Source of the DNA: CAWJMD01 sp963700925
GTDB lineage: Bacteria > Actinomycetota > Actinomycetes > Actinomycetales > CAWJMD01
Length of the DNA stretch: 64,000 bases
Assembly: GCA_963700925.1 (NCBI GenBank)
Contig: OY969553.1
Coordinates: 2,790,001-2,854,000, forward strand
Reading direction: 5' to 3'
Shown: positions 48,451 to 57,687 of the stretch, piece by piece
How positions within the stretch are numbered: the first letter of the stretch is position 1
Layout of the letters: each line of letters starts with the position of its first letter
Program-made: the position numbers and the translations under genes
The notes under the pieces: generated by a model
Seen by the model: the letters and a program-made list of their open reading frames with translations, nothing else
What the model was told of the DNA's origin: nothing
Databases searched by the model: none

Positions 48451-48531
48451 CCGCCAGGTGGCCGTCTCGGGGAGGCCACTCCTTCCAGGACAACGCAGTT
48501 CAGAGGTTCGGATGATCGAAAGGGCAAGGAC

Positions 48532-49743
48532 ATGCGACGAGGACGAGTGCTGGTCGCGGCGGTCGCCGCGACGGGCTTGCTGGTGATGGCCGGCTGTACA
48601 ACGGACGCTCCGACGGAGACCGTGTCGGAGACGAGCGACAACGAGCCCGCCGACGAGGGTCGCAGTGACGACGAGTTCTTCGTGCGAGCCGACTACGACC
48701 GGCAGCTGGCGCAGCGCGACGTCGAGCCCGAGGGCGACGCGTCGACGCCGTGGCTCCAGGCGATCGAGCCGGAGATGGTCGACACCACCGAGTTCGTGAA
48801 GGAGGGCGCGAAGACGTTGTGCTTCTCCAACGCGTCGATCTCCAACCCGTGGCGGGTCACGGGCTGGATCACGATGCAGCAGCAGGTCGAGGTGCTCAAG
48901 GAGAGCGGTGACGTCGGCGAGTTCCGGGTGTCCGACGCCGCCGACGACGACAACAAGCAGATCTCCGACATCCAGGCCTTCATCGACGCCGGCGACTGCG
49001 ACGCGATCATCGTCTCGCCGTCCACGACAGCCACTCTGACGCCGGCTGTCGAGGCCGCCTGCGCCAGCGGGGCGCCGGTGATCGTCTTCGACCGCGGCGT
49101 GAACACCGACTGCCCGGTCACGTTCATCCACCCCATCGGCGGCTACGCGTACGGCGCCGACGGAGCGGAGTTCCTCGTCGACAACCTCGAGCCGGGTAGC
49201 ACCGTGCTGGCGCTGCGCATCCTCCCCGGCGTCGACGTGCTCGAGAACCGTTGGGCCGCAGCCGAGGAGATCTTTGGCGCCTCCGAGATCGAGGTGCTCG
49301 GCAACGAGTTCACAGGCGGCGACGGAGCCAAGATCAAGGACCTCGTCACCCAGTACCTGCAGCGCGGTGACGTCAACGGCATCTGGATGGACGCGGGCGA
49401 CGGGTCCGTTGCCGCGATCGAGGCCTTCGAGGACGCCGGCAAGGACTACCCGGTCATGGTCGGCGAGGACGAGCTCAGCTTCCTGCGCAAGTGGCAGGAG
49501 ACGGAGATGACCGCGATCGCGCCGGTGTACTCCAACTTCCAGTGGCGCACACCGATTCTCGCCGCGAAGCAGATCTGGGACGGCGAGGAGGTCCCGTCCG
49601 AGTGGGTGCTGCCCCAGGACCCGATCACCGAGGACGACCGCGACGAGTTCCTCGAGGCCAACGCCGACATGCCGAGCCTGCACTACGCGAAGTACGGCGG
49701 CGAGGACCTGCCCGGCTTCCCCGAGGTGTGGCAGAACAGGTGA
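48532..49743 (+). CDS. Sugar-binding lipoprotein of the ABC transporter
   Basis: The 403-residue protein starts with a lipoprotein signal peptide (MRRGRVLVAAVAATGLLVMA) cleaved before the Cys in MAGC. The mature part is a periplasmic-binding-protein type 1 fold: CFSNASISNPWRVTGWITMQ, AIIVSPSTTATLTPAVEAAC, VIVFDRGVNTDCPVTF and GIWMDAGDGSVAAIEAF. The substrate is probably a monosaccharide or polyol; the sequence does not tell me which. Its TGA overlaps the GTG of the next gene. Confidence 0.92.
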   Translation: MRRGRVLVAAVAATGLLVMAGCTTDAPTETVSETSDNEPADEGRSDDEFFVRADYDRQLAQRDVEPEGDASTPWLQAIEPEMVDTTEFVKEGAKTLCFSNASISNPWRVTGWITMQQQVEVLKESGDVGEFRVSDAADDDNKQISDIQAFIDAGDCDAIIVSPSTTATLTPAVEAACASGAPVIVFDRGVNTDCPVTFIHPIGGYAYGADGAEFLVDNLEPGSTVLALRILPGVDVLENRWAAAEEIFGASEIEVLGNEFTGGDGAKIKDLVTQYLQRGDVNGIWMDAGDGSVAAIEAFEDAGKDYPVMVGEDELSFLRKWQETEMTAIAPVYSNFQWRTPILAAKQIWDGEEVPSEWVLPQDPITEDDRDEFLEANADMPSLHYAKYGGEDLPGFPEVWQNR

Positions 49744-50645
49744 CCCGCTTCCCCCTCGGGGTGAGCACCTGGGTGTGGGCGTCGCCCCTCGACGACGCGA
49801 CCCTGGCGGCGCTGGCCGCTAGGGTCGCCGGGTGGGGGTTCGACGTCCTCGAGCTGCCGATCGAGAACCCCGGCGACTGGGACCCGGCCCGCGCTGCCGG
49901 TGTGCTCTCCGACCACGGCCTCGGGGCCACCACCTGCCTGGTGACATCCCCGGGGCGCGAGCTGGTGGAGGCCGACGAGGCCACGGTCCGCGCGACGCAG
50001 GACTACCTGCGGCACTGCGTTGACGTGGCCGCAGAAGTGGGTGCGGCGACGGTCGGTGGGCCCGCGTACGCCTCCGTCGGGCGCACCTGGCGGATGACGG
50101 ACGCGGAGCGAGCGGACGTGTACGAGCAGCTGCGCGAGAACCTGGCGCCCGTCGTCGAGCACGCGGTCGCCGCGGGGGTGACCGTGGCCGTCGAGCCGCT
50201 CAACCGCTACGAGACCAGCGTGCTGAACACCGTCGACCAGGCCCTCGAGGCACTCGAGCCGCTGCTCGGGCCCGGCTGCGGGCTGATGCTCGACACGTAC
50301 CACCTGAACATCGAGGAGCGCTCGGTGCCGGACGCGATCTCGCGCGCCTCGGGGCACGTCGCGGGCGTGCAGGTCTGCGCGAACGACCGGGGCGCTCCCG
50401 GCGCCGACCACCTCGACTGGCCCGCGATCCTCGCCGCTCTCGACGCTGCCGGCTACACCGGGCCGCTGTGCATCGAGTCGTTCACCGCGCACAACGACGC
50501 CATCGCCACGGCTGCGTCCATCTGGCGTCCGCTGGCGACGAGCCAGGACGACCTGGCTCGTGACGGCCTGGCGTTCCTGCGTGCCACGCTGTCAGCGATG
50601 CCGGCGCCCGAGCCGATCACAAGACCCTCAGCAGGAGGCGCCTGA
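49740..50645 (+). CDS. Sugar phosphate isomerase/epimerase, D-tagatose/psicose 3-epimerase-like
   Basis: From the GTG at 49740, which overlaps the binding-protein stop (GTGA), the product is 301 residues with an AP-endonuclease-2 TIM barrel. The segments VAVEPLNRYETSVLNT, LMLDTYHLNIEE and CIESF match the Glu, Asp and Glu metal ligands of ketose 3-epimerases. The fourth ligand is usually a His in an HxH-like strand before NR; here the aligned strand reads VQVCANDRGAPG, with Gln at that place by my alignment. It likely isomerises the imported ketose or polyol product. Confidence 0.82.
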   Translation: MTRFPLGVSTWVWASPLDDATLAALAARVAGWGFDVLELPIENPGDWDPARAAGVLSDHGLGATTCLVTSPGRELVEADEATVRATQDYLRHCVDVAAEVGAATVGGPAYASVGRTWRMTDAERADVYEQLRENLAPVVEHAVAAGVTVAVEPLNRYETSVLNTVDQALEALEPLLGPGCGLMLDTYHLNIEERSVPDAISRASGHVAGVQVCANDRGAPGADHLDWPAILAALDAAGYTGPLCIESFTAHNDAIATAASIWRPLATSQDDLARDGLAFLRATLSAMPAPEPITRPSAGGA

Positions 50646-51664
50646 TGCCCCGTCCGATCACGCTGTTCACCGGCCAGTGGGCGGATCTGCCGTTCGAGGA
50701 GGTCTGCCGCCTGGCGGCGTCGTGGGGGTACGACGGCGTCGAGATCGCTTGCTCCGGAGACCATTTCGAAGTCGACCGCGCAATCTCCGAGGACGGGTAC
50801 GTGGCCTCGCGCCGCGAGGTGCTGGACCGCCACGGTCTGCAGGTGTTCGCGATCTCGAACCACCTCGTCGGCCAGGCGGTGTGCGACGACCCGATCGACT
50901 TCCGGCACCAGAACATCCTGCCGTCGAGGATCTGGGGTGACGGTGAGCCGGAGGGCGTCCGGCAGCGCGCGGCGGCCGACATGGCCGACTCGGCTCGGGC
51001 GGCGGCTCGGCTCGGCGTCAACACCGTCGTCGGCTTCACGGGCTCGTCGATCTGGCAGCACGTCGCCATGTTCCCGCCGGTTCCGGCCGAGAGGATCGAG
51101 GCCGGCTACACCGACTTCGCCGACCGATGGAACCCGATCCTCGACGTCTTCGACGAGGTCGGCGTGCGGTTCGCGCACGAGGTGCACCCCGGCGAGATCG
51201 CCTACGACTACTGGACGACGCAGCGCACGCTCGAGGCGATCGGGCACCGGGAGGCCTTCGGGCTGAACTGGGACCCGAGCCACATGGTCTGGCAGCAGCT
51301 GGACCCCGTCGGGTTCCTCTGGGACTTCCGCGAGCGCATCTACCACGTCGACTGCAAGGACACCCGGATGAAGGTCGGCAACGGCCGGGCCGGTCGGCTC
51401 TCGTCGCACCTGCCCTGGGGCGACCCCCGTCGCGGGTGGGACTTCGTCTCGACCGGACGCGGTGACGTGGCCTGGGAGGACTGCTTCAGGACGCTGACCG
51501 CCATCGGCTACAAAGGCCCGATCTCGATCGAGTGGGAGGACGCCGGCATGGACCGGCTCGCCGGCGCCGCCGAGGCGGTGGAGTTCGTCCGCTCGCTGAA
51601 CTTCGACGCGCCGACGACAGCCTTCGACGCCGCGTTCAGTGTCGAGCGAAGCGAGCAGGGCTGA
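50645..51664 (+). CDS. Sugar phosphate isomerase/epimerase
   Basis: This 339-residue TIM-barrel protein of the same superfamily is distinct from its neighbour. It has ITLFTGQWADLPFEEVCRLA, WGYDGVEIACSGDHFEVD, FAHEVHPGEIAYD, LNWDPSHMVWQQLDP, YHVDCKDTRM and ISIEWEDAGM, giving the expected Glu, Asp, His and Glu ligands. Proteins of this type often accompany Gfo/Idh dehydrogenases in inositol and rare-sugar operons. The ATG overlaps the previous stop (TGATG). It is the last gene of the operon. Confidence 0.85.
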   Translation: MPRPITLFTGQWADLPFEEVCRLAASWGYDGVEIACSGDHFEVDRAISEDGYVASRREVLDRHGLQVFAISNHLVGQAVCDDPIDFRHQNILPSRIWGDGEPEGVRQRAAADMADSARAAARLGVNTVVGFTGSSIWQHVAMFPPVPAERIEAGYTDFADRWNPILDVFDEVGVRFAHEVHPGEIAYDYWTTQRTLEAIGHREAFGLNWDPSHMVWQQLDPVGFLWDFRERIYHVDCKDTRMKVGNGRAGRLSSHLPWGDPRRGWDFVSTGRGDVAWEDCFRTLTAIGYKGPISIEWEDAGMDRLAGAAEAVEFVRSLNFDAPTTAFDAAFSVERSEQG

Positions 51665-52360
51665 TCACAGCTCGCCGAGCACCCGCTGCAAGGTGCCGAT
51701 CTCGTCGGTCTGGGTGACCACGACGTCGGCGGCGATCTCGCCGACGCGCACGTTCGTGCCCTCGGCCTCACGCTCCGCGGCCATCTGCAGGGCGCCCTCG
51801 TGGTGCGTGATCATCAGCTGCAGCCACAGCCGGTCGAAGGCGGCGCCGGTCGCCGCCTCGAGCTCGTCAAGCTGCTCGGGCGAGGCCATCCCGGGCATGT
51901 CCGAGTGGTCAGTGTCGCCGTCGTGCGTCGGGTGGCCTCCGCGCTTGTCGTCCGGTGAGCCGTCCGGTGCCATCCCGTGATCGGTCAGCCACACCTCGTA
52001 AACGGCGATCTCGGCCTGCTGCACGTCCTCGATGCGGGAGGCGAGCCCGACCACATCGGCGTGCTCGGCGCGCCCGGGGGCCAGCGCGGCCATCTCGAGT
52101 GCCTGCTGGTGGTGGGGAATCATGTCGACGAGGAAGGCGACGTCGGCCTCCGAGAACGGGTCCTCGCTCGGGGGCAGGGTGCTGCCCGGAGGGAGCGTGG
52201 TGGCGTCCTCGCCCGGGCGTCCCGGCTGGACGACGTTGCCCTCGACGACACGCTCCTCGCCGTCGCCGCAACCGGCCAGACCGCCGGTCAGGAGTGCTGC
52301 GCAGGCCAGGGCTGCAGGGGCGAGCGCGAGCCTGCCGCTGCCTCGTCCGCACGCTCCCAT
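51665..52360 (-). CDS. DUF305 lipoprotein
   Basis: The 231-residue protein has a lipoprotein signal (LALAPAALACAALLTGGLAGC) and two copies of the DUF305 ferritin-like helix pattern, MIPHHQQALEMA and MITHHEGALQMA, with a His/Asp-rich insert between them. DUF305 proteins are extracytoplasmic and are suspected of metal binding; the function is not settled. The ATG at 52360 has AGAGGA upstream and is preferred to 52399. It diverges from the LVIVD gene, a frequent neighbour, so the two probably work together. Confidence 0.88.
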   Translation of the reverse strand: MGACGRGSGRLALAPAALACAALLTGGLAGCGDGEERVVEGNVVQPGRPGEDATTLPPGSTLPPSEDPFSEADVAFLVDMIPHHQQALEMAALAPGRAEHADVVGLASRIEDVQQAEIAVYEVWLTDHGMAPDGSPDDKRGGHPTHDGDTDHSDMPGMASPEQLDELEAATGAAFDRLWLQLMITHHEGALQMAAEREAEGTNVRVGEIAADVVVTQTDEIGTLQRVLGEL

Positions 52361-52492
52361 CGGGGATCCTCTCGTTGAAAACTGGACTTTCCCGCCCAAA
52401 CCTTGCCAAAGGTCTCGGGCCGGTGGAAAGGTACCTCAATCATCCCACCACCTGTCGCGGGACGCCGCGGCGGTGACGACCGGAAGGTCCCC

Positions 52493-53917
52493 ATGAACCG
52501 ACACCCACGGCGCACCCGACTACGTAGTCTTGTCGGGGTCGCCTGCGCCAGCGTGCTCGTGCTGGGAGCCACTCCGGCACTGGCCGGCTCCAGCATCCCG
52601 GGCCCGAACGAGATCCGCTCCAGCGAGAACATGTCGCTCCTGTCGAGCACGCCCAAGACGGCGCCGCTCGACGCCACGAACTCCGACCTCGCGTTCTCCG
52701 GCAACTACGCCTACCAGGGCAACTACAACGGCTTCCGCATCTGGGACCTCAAGAAGCCGACCAAGCCGCGACTGGTGACCGAGGTGCTGTGTCCCGGCTC
52801 GCAGAACGACGTGTCGATCTCGGGCAACCTGCTGTTCCTGGCGACCGACGCGCGCCGTTCCAACAACTCGTGCGCGAGCGAGCCAGCGACCAGTGACACC
52901 GACTACTGGGAGGGCGTCAAGGTCTTCGACGTGTCCAACCCGGTGCGCCCGAGGTACGTGAGCGCGGTCGAGACCGACTGTGGCTCGCACACCCTGACGA
53001 TCAACCCGGTCGGCAAGAACAAGGTCTACGTCTACGTGTCGTCCTATGACGTCAACGCGGATGTCGCTGACTGCCAGCCTCCGCACGACAAGATCTCGAT
53101 CCTTGAGGTCGACCGCCGCGTTCCCGAGGATGCGTCGCTCGTAGCGGAGCCGTCTCTCTTCCCGGACGGCGGCAACCCGGGTGACGGCCTGCCGTACCCC
53201 GATGGCACCCGCGCGACGTCGGGCTGCCACGACATCACCGTCTTCCCGTCGAAGAAGCTGGCGGCGGGTGCCTGCATGGGTGACGGCGTGATCTGGGACC
53301 TGTCGAACCCGGTCCTGTTCAAGGAGATCGACCGGGTGCAGGACGACACGAACTTCGCGTTCTGGCACTCGGCGACCTTCAACAACGACGGCACCAAGGT
53401 GATCTTCACCGACGAGCTGGGCGGCGGAGGCGCCGCCACGTGCGTGCCGGGCATGCCGGCGACGCGAGGCGCCGACGGCATCTACGACATCGAGGGTCGC
53501 GGGATGGACCGTGAGCTCGTGTTCAAGAGCTACTACAAGATCCCGCGGATGAACCACGCCGGCGATGCCGAGACGAGGCCGGAGAACTGCGTCGCGCACA
53601 ACGGCTCCCTGGTGCCGGTCAAGGGCCGCGACATCATGGTGCAGTCCTGGTACATGGGCGGCGTCTCGGTGTGGGACTTCACCGACTCGGCGAACCCGCG
53701 TGAGCTGGGGTACTGGGAGCGAGGCCCGGTGCCGGCAGGTGCCACCGACGGCGGCGGTACCTGGTCGGCCTACTGGTACAACGGCTACATCTACAGTTCC
53801 GACCTCGGCAAGGGCTTCGACGTCCTGCAGATCAGGGGCCCGGAGTTCAAGAAGGCCGCCAAGGTCAAGTACGCCGAGCTCAACGTGCAGACGCAGCCGG
53901 TGTACGCGGAGAGGTAA
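52493..53917 (+). CDS. Secreted LVIVD-repeat beta-propeller protein
   Basis: The 474-residue protein has a Sec signal peptide (LRSLVGVACASVLVLGATPA, cleaved near LAGS). The mature part has propeller blades built on GNYAYQGNYNGFRIWDLKKP, KVFDVSNPVRPRYVSAVE, VIWDLSNPVLFKEI and GVSVWDFTDSANPRELGYWE, the LVIVD pattern. GGAAGG lies just before the ATG. Function unknown; possibly a surface binding protein. A strong terminator follows. The 132-base divergent spacer before it must carry both promoters, but none is clear. Confidence 0.88.
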   Translation: MNRHPRRTRLRSLVGVACASVLVLGATPALAGSSIPGPNEIRSSENMSLLSSTPKTAPLDATNSDLAFSGNYAYQGNYNGFRIWDLKKPTKPRLVTEVLCPGSQNDVSISGNLLFLATDARRSNNSCASEPATSDTDYWEGVKVFDVSNPVRPRYVSAVETDCGSHTLTINPVGKNKVYVYVSSYDVNADVADCQPPHDKISILEVDRRVPEDASLVAEPSLFPDGGNPGDGLPYPDGTRATSGCHDITVFPSKKLAAGACMGDGVIWDLSNPVLFKEIDRVQDDTNFAFWHSATFNNDGTKVIFTDELGGGGAATCVPGMPATRGADGIYDIEGRGMDRELVFKSYYKIPRMNHAGDAETRPENCVAHNGSLVPVKGRDIMVQSWYMGGVSVWDFTDSANPRELGYWERGPVPAGATDGGGTWSAYWYNGYIYSSDLGKGFDVLQIRGPEFKKAAKVKYAELNVQTQPVYAER

Positions 53918-53933
53918 CACCGCACCCACCCCT

Positions 53934-53969
53934 AGCAGGACCCGTCCACCGCCATGGACGGGTCCTGCT
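53934..53969 (+). terminator. Strong hairpin terminator after the LVIVD gene
   Basis: AGCAGGACCCGTCCA pairs perfectly with TGGACGGGTCCTGCT across a CCGCCA loop, 16 bases after the stop codon. The 15-pair stem has no long T-run. Confidence 0.88.
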
Positions 53970-54012
53970 GTCTGTGGTCGCAGACGAGGGGCCGCAGTAG
54001 CCGAGACACACC

Positions 54013-54069
54013 GAGATCTCGCAGACCGCACCATCGCTCGATTCGACGGGACGTTATCTGAGATCTCGC
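54013..54069. repeat. Two GAGATCTCGC sites, 47 bases apart
   Basis: The palindrome GAGATCTC followed by GC occurs at 54013-54022 and 54060-54069, each with a related flank (AGACCG, GGACGC). The sites lie in the 125-base spacer between two convergent genes. A site-specific binding element is possible but unsupported. Confidence 0.3.
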
Positions 54070-54094
54070 GGACGCCGACGGCGCGCCGAGCGGG

Positions 54095-54910
54095 TCACCG
54101 CAGGTACGACGCCCCGTTGAGGTCGAGGACGGCACCGGACGTCCACTCCGAGCCGGGGTCGGCCAGGAACACGATCGCGCGTGCGACCTCGTCGGGCCCG
54201 GCCACGCGTCCGAACGGAGACTGCGCTCGCACCAGGTCGCCCGCCGGGCTGTCGAGGGTCTCGGCCGCCATGTCGGTGGCGACGAACCCGGGCGCGAGGG
54301 AGGTGACCGAGATGCCGTGCCGGCCGAGTGACAGCGCGAGCGACTGCCCGAGGGAGTGCACGCCCGCCTTGGTGGCACCGTAGGCGGGCACGTCGGGCTC
54401 ACCGCGGTAGGCGCCACGTGAGCCCACGTTGACGATGCGTCCGGTCGGCAGCCCCGCCGCCGGGGGTCTGTCGAGCATCTGTCGGGCCACGCACCACGTG
54501 ACATTCGCTGTGCCGAGCAGGTTCACGTCGACCGTGCGGCGCCACGCGGCCACCCACCGTTCGTAGTCGGTGTCGTGGAGGCGGTGGTCGACGCGTCTGC
54601 TGCCCCCGTCCGCCAGATCGCCTGGGTCTTCGGTGAAGAGGGCGGCGTTGTTGACGAGCACGTCGATCCGTCCGAGAGCCTGGGTCGCCTCGGAGACCAT
54701 CGCGCGGACGGCGTCCGGGTCGGCGATGTCGGCCTGGACGGTGATGTGCCCGTCACCTTCAAGACCGCCGACGACCTGCTCGGCGCGGTCGCGGGCGCCC
54801 CGGTAGTGCACGGCCACGTGGTCGCCGAGAGCAGCGAAGGCGGCGGCCGTCGCGGCGCCGATGCCTCGGGAGGCGCCGGTCACGAGCACGCCGCGGGAAT
54901 GCGACGTCAC
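54095..54910 (-). CDS. Short-chain dehydrogenase/reductase
   Basis: The 271-residue protein is a classical SDR: TGASRGIGAA for NAD(P) binding (about residues 10-19), VNNAAL, then the catalytic YGATKAG (Tyr-x3-Lys) with the Ser in NVGSRGAY, and SLAPGFVATDM. It resembles FabG-type reductases. The substrate is not evident. The EamA gene lies 10 bases upstream on the same strand and is probably co-transcribed. Confidence 0.9.
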   Translation of the reverse strand: MTSHSRGVLVTGASRGIGAATAAAFAALGDHVAVHYRGARDRAEQVVGGLEGDGHITVQADIADPDAVRAMVSEATQALGRIDVLVNNAALFTEDPGDLADGGSRRVDHRLHDTDYERWVAAWRRTVDVNLLGTANVTWCVARQMLDRPPAAGLPTGRIVNVGSRGAYRGEPDVPAYGATKAGVHSLGQSLALSLGRHGISVTSLAPGFVATDMAAETLDSPAGDLVRAQSPFGRVAGPDEVARAIVFLADPGSEWTSGAVLDLNGASYLR

Positions 54911-54920
54911 GGCGAAAGCC

Positions 54921-55871
54921 TCACTGGGGCACCGGGACTGCGTCTTCGACCGCGTCGGGTGTTGCGACGGCCGGACTCTCGGACACTCGCTCGTGAAGGG
55001 CCAGGGCGGTGACGGCGGCCGCGACGACGAGCAGGCCGATCCACTGGGTTGCGGAGAGCGTCCGGTCGAGGATCAGCACACCCACGAGTGCAGCGGTGAA
55101 GGGGAAGGCGAGTTCGGCGAGAGTGGCCCGGCTGGCCGGCGTCGTGCGCAGGCCGCGGTAGTAGAGGCCGATCGCCAGCAGGCCGGGGATCAGGGCCAGC
55201 GCGCCGATGTAGGGGGCGTCGCGCCACGGCACGGTCAGCGGGTCGCCCAGCAGGAGTACCAGTAGCAGCGACGCCGGGAGCCCGATCGCGAACCGCAGGA
55301 CGGTCAGGTCGCGCAGCCCGATCTCGACGCCGGCGAGCCGTCCCAGCACCGTGCCCGTGGCCCAGAGGGCTGCCGAACCCACCGCGAGCAGGGCCGCAGT
55401 GAGGTTCTCGACGCCGACCGCGAGGGGGTTGGGGAAGGCGAGCAGCCACGCACCGGCCAGTGCAGGCACCAGGAACAGCGGGTACCGGGCCGTGATCCGC
55501 TCACGGAGGAGGAGCCAGGCGACGAGCACCGCGATCAGCGGCTGCAGCTTCTGGAGCACCACCGGGGTGATGGGACCGCCGTGCATGAACGCCTGGGTGA
55601 ACAGCACGGTCGCCAGGGCCGAGGCGCCGGCGCCGATCACGACGACCGCGACCTTCGTCCGCAACGAGACGGTCGCGAACGTGCGCAGGGCCGGCACGAG
55701 CCACGGCAGCATCACCGCGACGATGACGAGGTGCTCGAGGAAGACGATCGTGGTGGCCGCGTACTGCTGGCTCAAGGGCAGACGCAGCAGGGCGTCGGTG
55801 CCCCACAGCGCCGCGCCAAGGGCGACCAGCCAGGTGGCGTCGCGGTGGACGCGGCGATCGGAGGGGCTCAT
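54921..55871 (-). CDS. EamA/DMT-family transporter
   Basis: The 316-residue protein has ten membrane helices in two EamA repeats (WLVALGAALWGTDALLRL and LLAVGSAALWATGTVLGRL open the repeats). Such proteins export amino acids or other metabolites. The ATG at 55871 (MSPSDRRVHRDATW) is chosen; a longer frame upstream would run through the argA promoter region. The C-terminal tail is short and acidic. Confidence 0.88.
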   Translation of the reverse strand: MSPSDRRVHRDATWLVALGAALWGTDALLRLPLSQQYAATTIVFLEHLVIVAVMLPWLVPALRTFATVSLRTKVAVVVIGAGASALATVLFTQAFMHGGPITPVVLQKLQPLIAVLVAWLLLRERITARYPLFLVPALAGAWLLAFPNPLAVGVENLTAALLAVGSAALWATGTVLGRLAGVEIGLRDLTVLRFAIGLPASLLLVLLLGDPLTVPWRDAPYIGALALIPGLLAIGLYYRGLRTTPASRATLAELAFPFTAALVGVLILDRTLSATQWIGLLVVAAAVTALALHERVSESPAVATPDAVEDAVPVPQ

Positions 55872-55953
55872 GACGCTCCAGCGGAAGAGGTGAGGGTCCA
55901 GCGGGCGGGCCCTGCGCAGCGTACAAGTCCCCGACAGACGGCATGATTCCGGC

Positions 55954-56451
55954 GTGAGCATTCGACTGCGCAGCGCCCGCACGTCCGACGTGAAAGACAT
56001 CCGCGCCCTGGTGGCTCCGCTTGCCGACAAGCGCGTGCTGATCGCCAAGGAGGCGGTGGCGTACTACGAAGGGCTACAGGAGTTCGTCGTCGCCGAGCGT
56101 GAGGGCGAGGTCGTGGGTTGCGGTGCCCTGCACGTGATGTGGGACGACCTGGCCGAGGTGCGCACGCTTGCCGTGTCGCCGAAGGCGCTGGGCCAGGGCG
56201 TCGGGCACGAGCTCCTCTGCGCACTGGTCGAGCGAGCGCGAAGTCTCGATGTAGGCCGGCTGTTCTGCCTCACGTTCGAGGTCGACTTCTTTGTGGCCCA
56301 CGGGTTCTCGGTGATCGAGGGAACCCCTGTCCAGCCGGACGTCTTCGCCGAGCTCCTCCGCTCCCATGACGACGGCGTCGCCGAGTTCCTCGACCTTGCT
56401 CGGGTGAAGCCGAACACCCTGGGGAACACGCGGATGCTGCGGGTTCTCTAG
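55954..56451 (+). CDS. argA: Amino-acid N-acetyltransferase, Rv2747 type
   Basis: This 165-residue GNAT protein matches the short ArgA of M. tuberculosis (Rv2747), which acetylates glutamate or glutamine for arginine synthesis. Shared blocks are RLRSARTSDVKDIRALV, VGCGALHVMWDDLAEVRTLA, QGVGHELL (acetyl-CoA loop), LTFEVDFFVAHGF, IEGTPV and LDLARVKPNTLGNTRMLRVL. It starts with GTG. The gene is divergent from EamA and is followed by two MmcQ/YjbR genes. Confidence 0.9.
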   Translation: MSIRLRSARTSDVKDIRALVAPLADKRVLIAKEAVAYYEGLQEFVVAEREGEVVGCGALHVMWDDLAEVRTLAVSPKALGQGVGHELLCALVERARSLDVGRLFCLTFEVDFFVAHGFSVIEGTPVQPDVFAELLRSHDDGVAEFLDLARVKPNTLGNTRMLRVL

Positions 56452-56492
56452 CCTTTCGGTCATGTGGGTGGCACGACCTCTGGGTGACGTCG

Positions 56493-56870
56493 ATGGCTGA
56501 CGCCGACGACGTCCGCCGCATCGCGCTCGCGCTGCCACACGTCGTGGAGATCGAGAGCGAGGGGTTCGACTTCCGGGTGGGCAACCGGGGTTTCGTGTGG
56601 TCGTACCCCGAGCGAGAACCTGGCAAGAAGCGAGTCATCCGAACCGACGTCGCCGTCCTGTTCGTCGGTGACGAGGCCGAGAAGCAGGCCCTCCTGCTCG
56701 GCGAGCCCGACATCTTCTTCACCGCGCGCGGCTACGACGGCTGGCCGCTGGTGATGCTGTGGCTGGAGAAGGTCGACGTCGAGCGCCTGACGGAGCTCAT
56801 TACCGACGCGTGGCGCATGCGAGCGCCGGACGGCCTCCTGGGTGACGTGTCGATCGCAGAGCTTGGCTGA
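56493..56870 (+). CDS. MmcQ/YjbR-family protein 1
   Basis: The 125-residue protein has the YjbR/MmcQ (DUF419) fold: ADDVRRIALALPHVVEIES, then FDFRVGNRGFVWSYP, then a C-terminal YDGWPLVMLWLEKVDVERL and ELITDAWRMRAP. The fold is CyaY-like and may bind DNA; the function is unknown. The ATG at 56493 is preferred to a GTG at 56484. A paralogue follows 17 bases downstream. Confidence 0.82.
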   Translation: MADADDVRRIALALPHVVEIESEGFDFRVGNRGFVWSYPEREPGKKRVIRTDVAVLFVGDEAEKQALLLGEPDIFFTARGYDGWPLVMLWLEKVDVERLTELITDAWRMRAPDGLLGDVSIAELG

Positions 56871-56887
56871 GCGTGCCAGGCTGAGGC

Positions 56888-57196
56888 ATGCCCACCGAGA
56901 GCGACGTCCGCCGACTGTGCATGGCGCTGCCAGGTGTCACGGAGAGGTCCAGCTGGGGTCAGCCCGCATGGTTCACGCGCACCCTGTTCGCTCGTATGTG
57001 GGAGGAGGGCGTGCTGACCGTCAAGACCGAGGAGCGCGAGGCGATGGTGGCGCACGACCCGGACACCTTCTACTGGACGGACCACCACGCGCAGTCGCCC
57101 GAGCTGGTCCTGGTTCGCCTCGACCGGGTCGACCCGAAGGAGCTGGCTGAGCTCGTGGGGGAGTCGCACCGCATCGCTAGCGCGAAGCGCCGCTAG
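56888..57196 (+). CDS. MmcQ/YjbR-family protein 2
   Basis: A second, shorter (102 residues) MmcQ/YjbR protein: SDVRRLCMALPGVTERSSWG, FARMWEEGVLTVKTEE and ELVLVRLDRVDPKELAELVG. It shares the DVRR-ALP opening with the preceding gene and probably arose by tandem duplication. Its end overlaps the convergent membrane gene by 4 bases. Confidence 0.82.
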   Translation: MPTESDVRRLCMALPGVTERSSWGQPAWFTRTLFARMWEEGVLTVKTEEREAMVAHDPDTFYWTDHHAQSPELVLVRLDRVDPKELAELVGESHRIASAKRR

Positions 57197-57687
57197 GGCT
57201 CGTTGCGCCGTAGCGCTGCGCGCAGGAGCGCACGCCGCTGCACGAACAGCACGAGCAGGAACTGCGCCAGCAGCGCAAGTGCCAGTAGGGCCGAGAACGC
57301 CGCTGTGGCAAGGGGTTTCAGGGCGAAGACGCTCCCGAGACCAACGGCAGCGGCGAGCACGCCCGTGCCGACCAGCAGCCGTCGGAGCAGGTTGGCCGCG
57401 CCGGCCGCGTGTCCGGGCCCCGTCCCCGGCTCTGCACGCACCGCCCGTTGGCGGGTGACGCCCCCTCCAGCCGCGACGAGCCCCGCGAGCTGACCGATCC
57501 CCAGCACCAGCAACGGCGGGATGCTGCGTGCGTCGAGCGCACCGCGCGCCATCACGAGAAACAGGATCGCCAGGGTGCCCATCGCCAAACCAGCGACCGC
57601 CGCGGCGGAGGTCGCTCGTCCGAGAGAACGTTCGGCGAGAGCGTCGGCGAGGTCGAGATCGCCACTCGTGTAGGCGGGTTCGGTCAC
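57193..57687 (-). CDS. Small membrane protein downstream of mutY
   Basis: The 164-residue protein has four predicted membrane helices (AAAVAGLAMGTLAILFLVM, LLVLGIGQLAGLVAA, LLVGTGVLAAAVGLGSVFAL and AAFSALLALALLAQFLLVLF) and ends in a basic tail. No family recognised. Its GTG overlaps the mutY stop (GTGA), so it is coupled to mutY translation. Confidence 0.7.
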   Translation of the reverse strand: MTEPAYTSGDLDLADALAERSLGRATSAAAVAGLAMGTLAILFLVMARGALDARSIPPLLVLGIGQLAGLVAAGGGVTRQRAVRAEPGTGPGHAAGAANLLRRLLVGTGVLAAAVGLGSVFALKPLATAAFSALLALALLAQFLLVLFVQRRALLRAALRRNEP

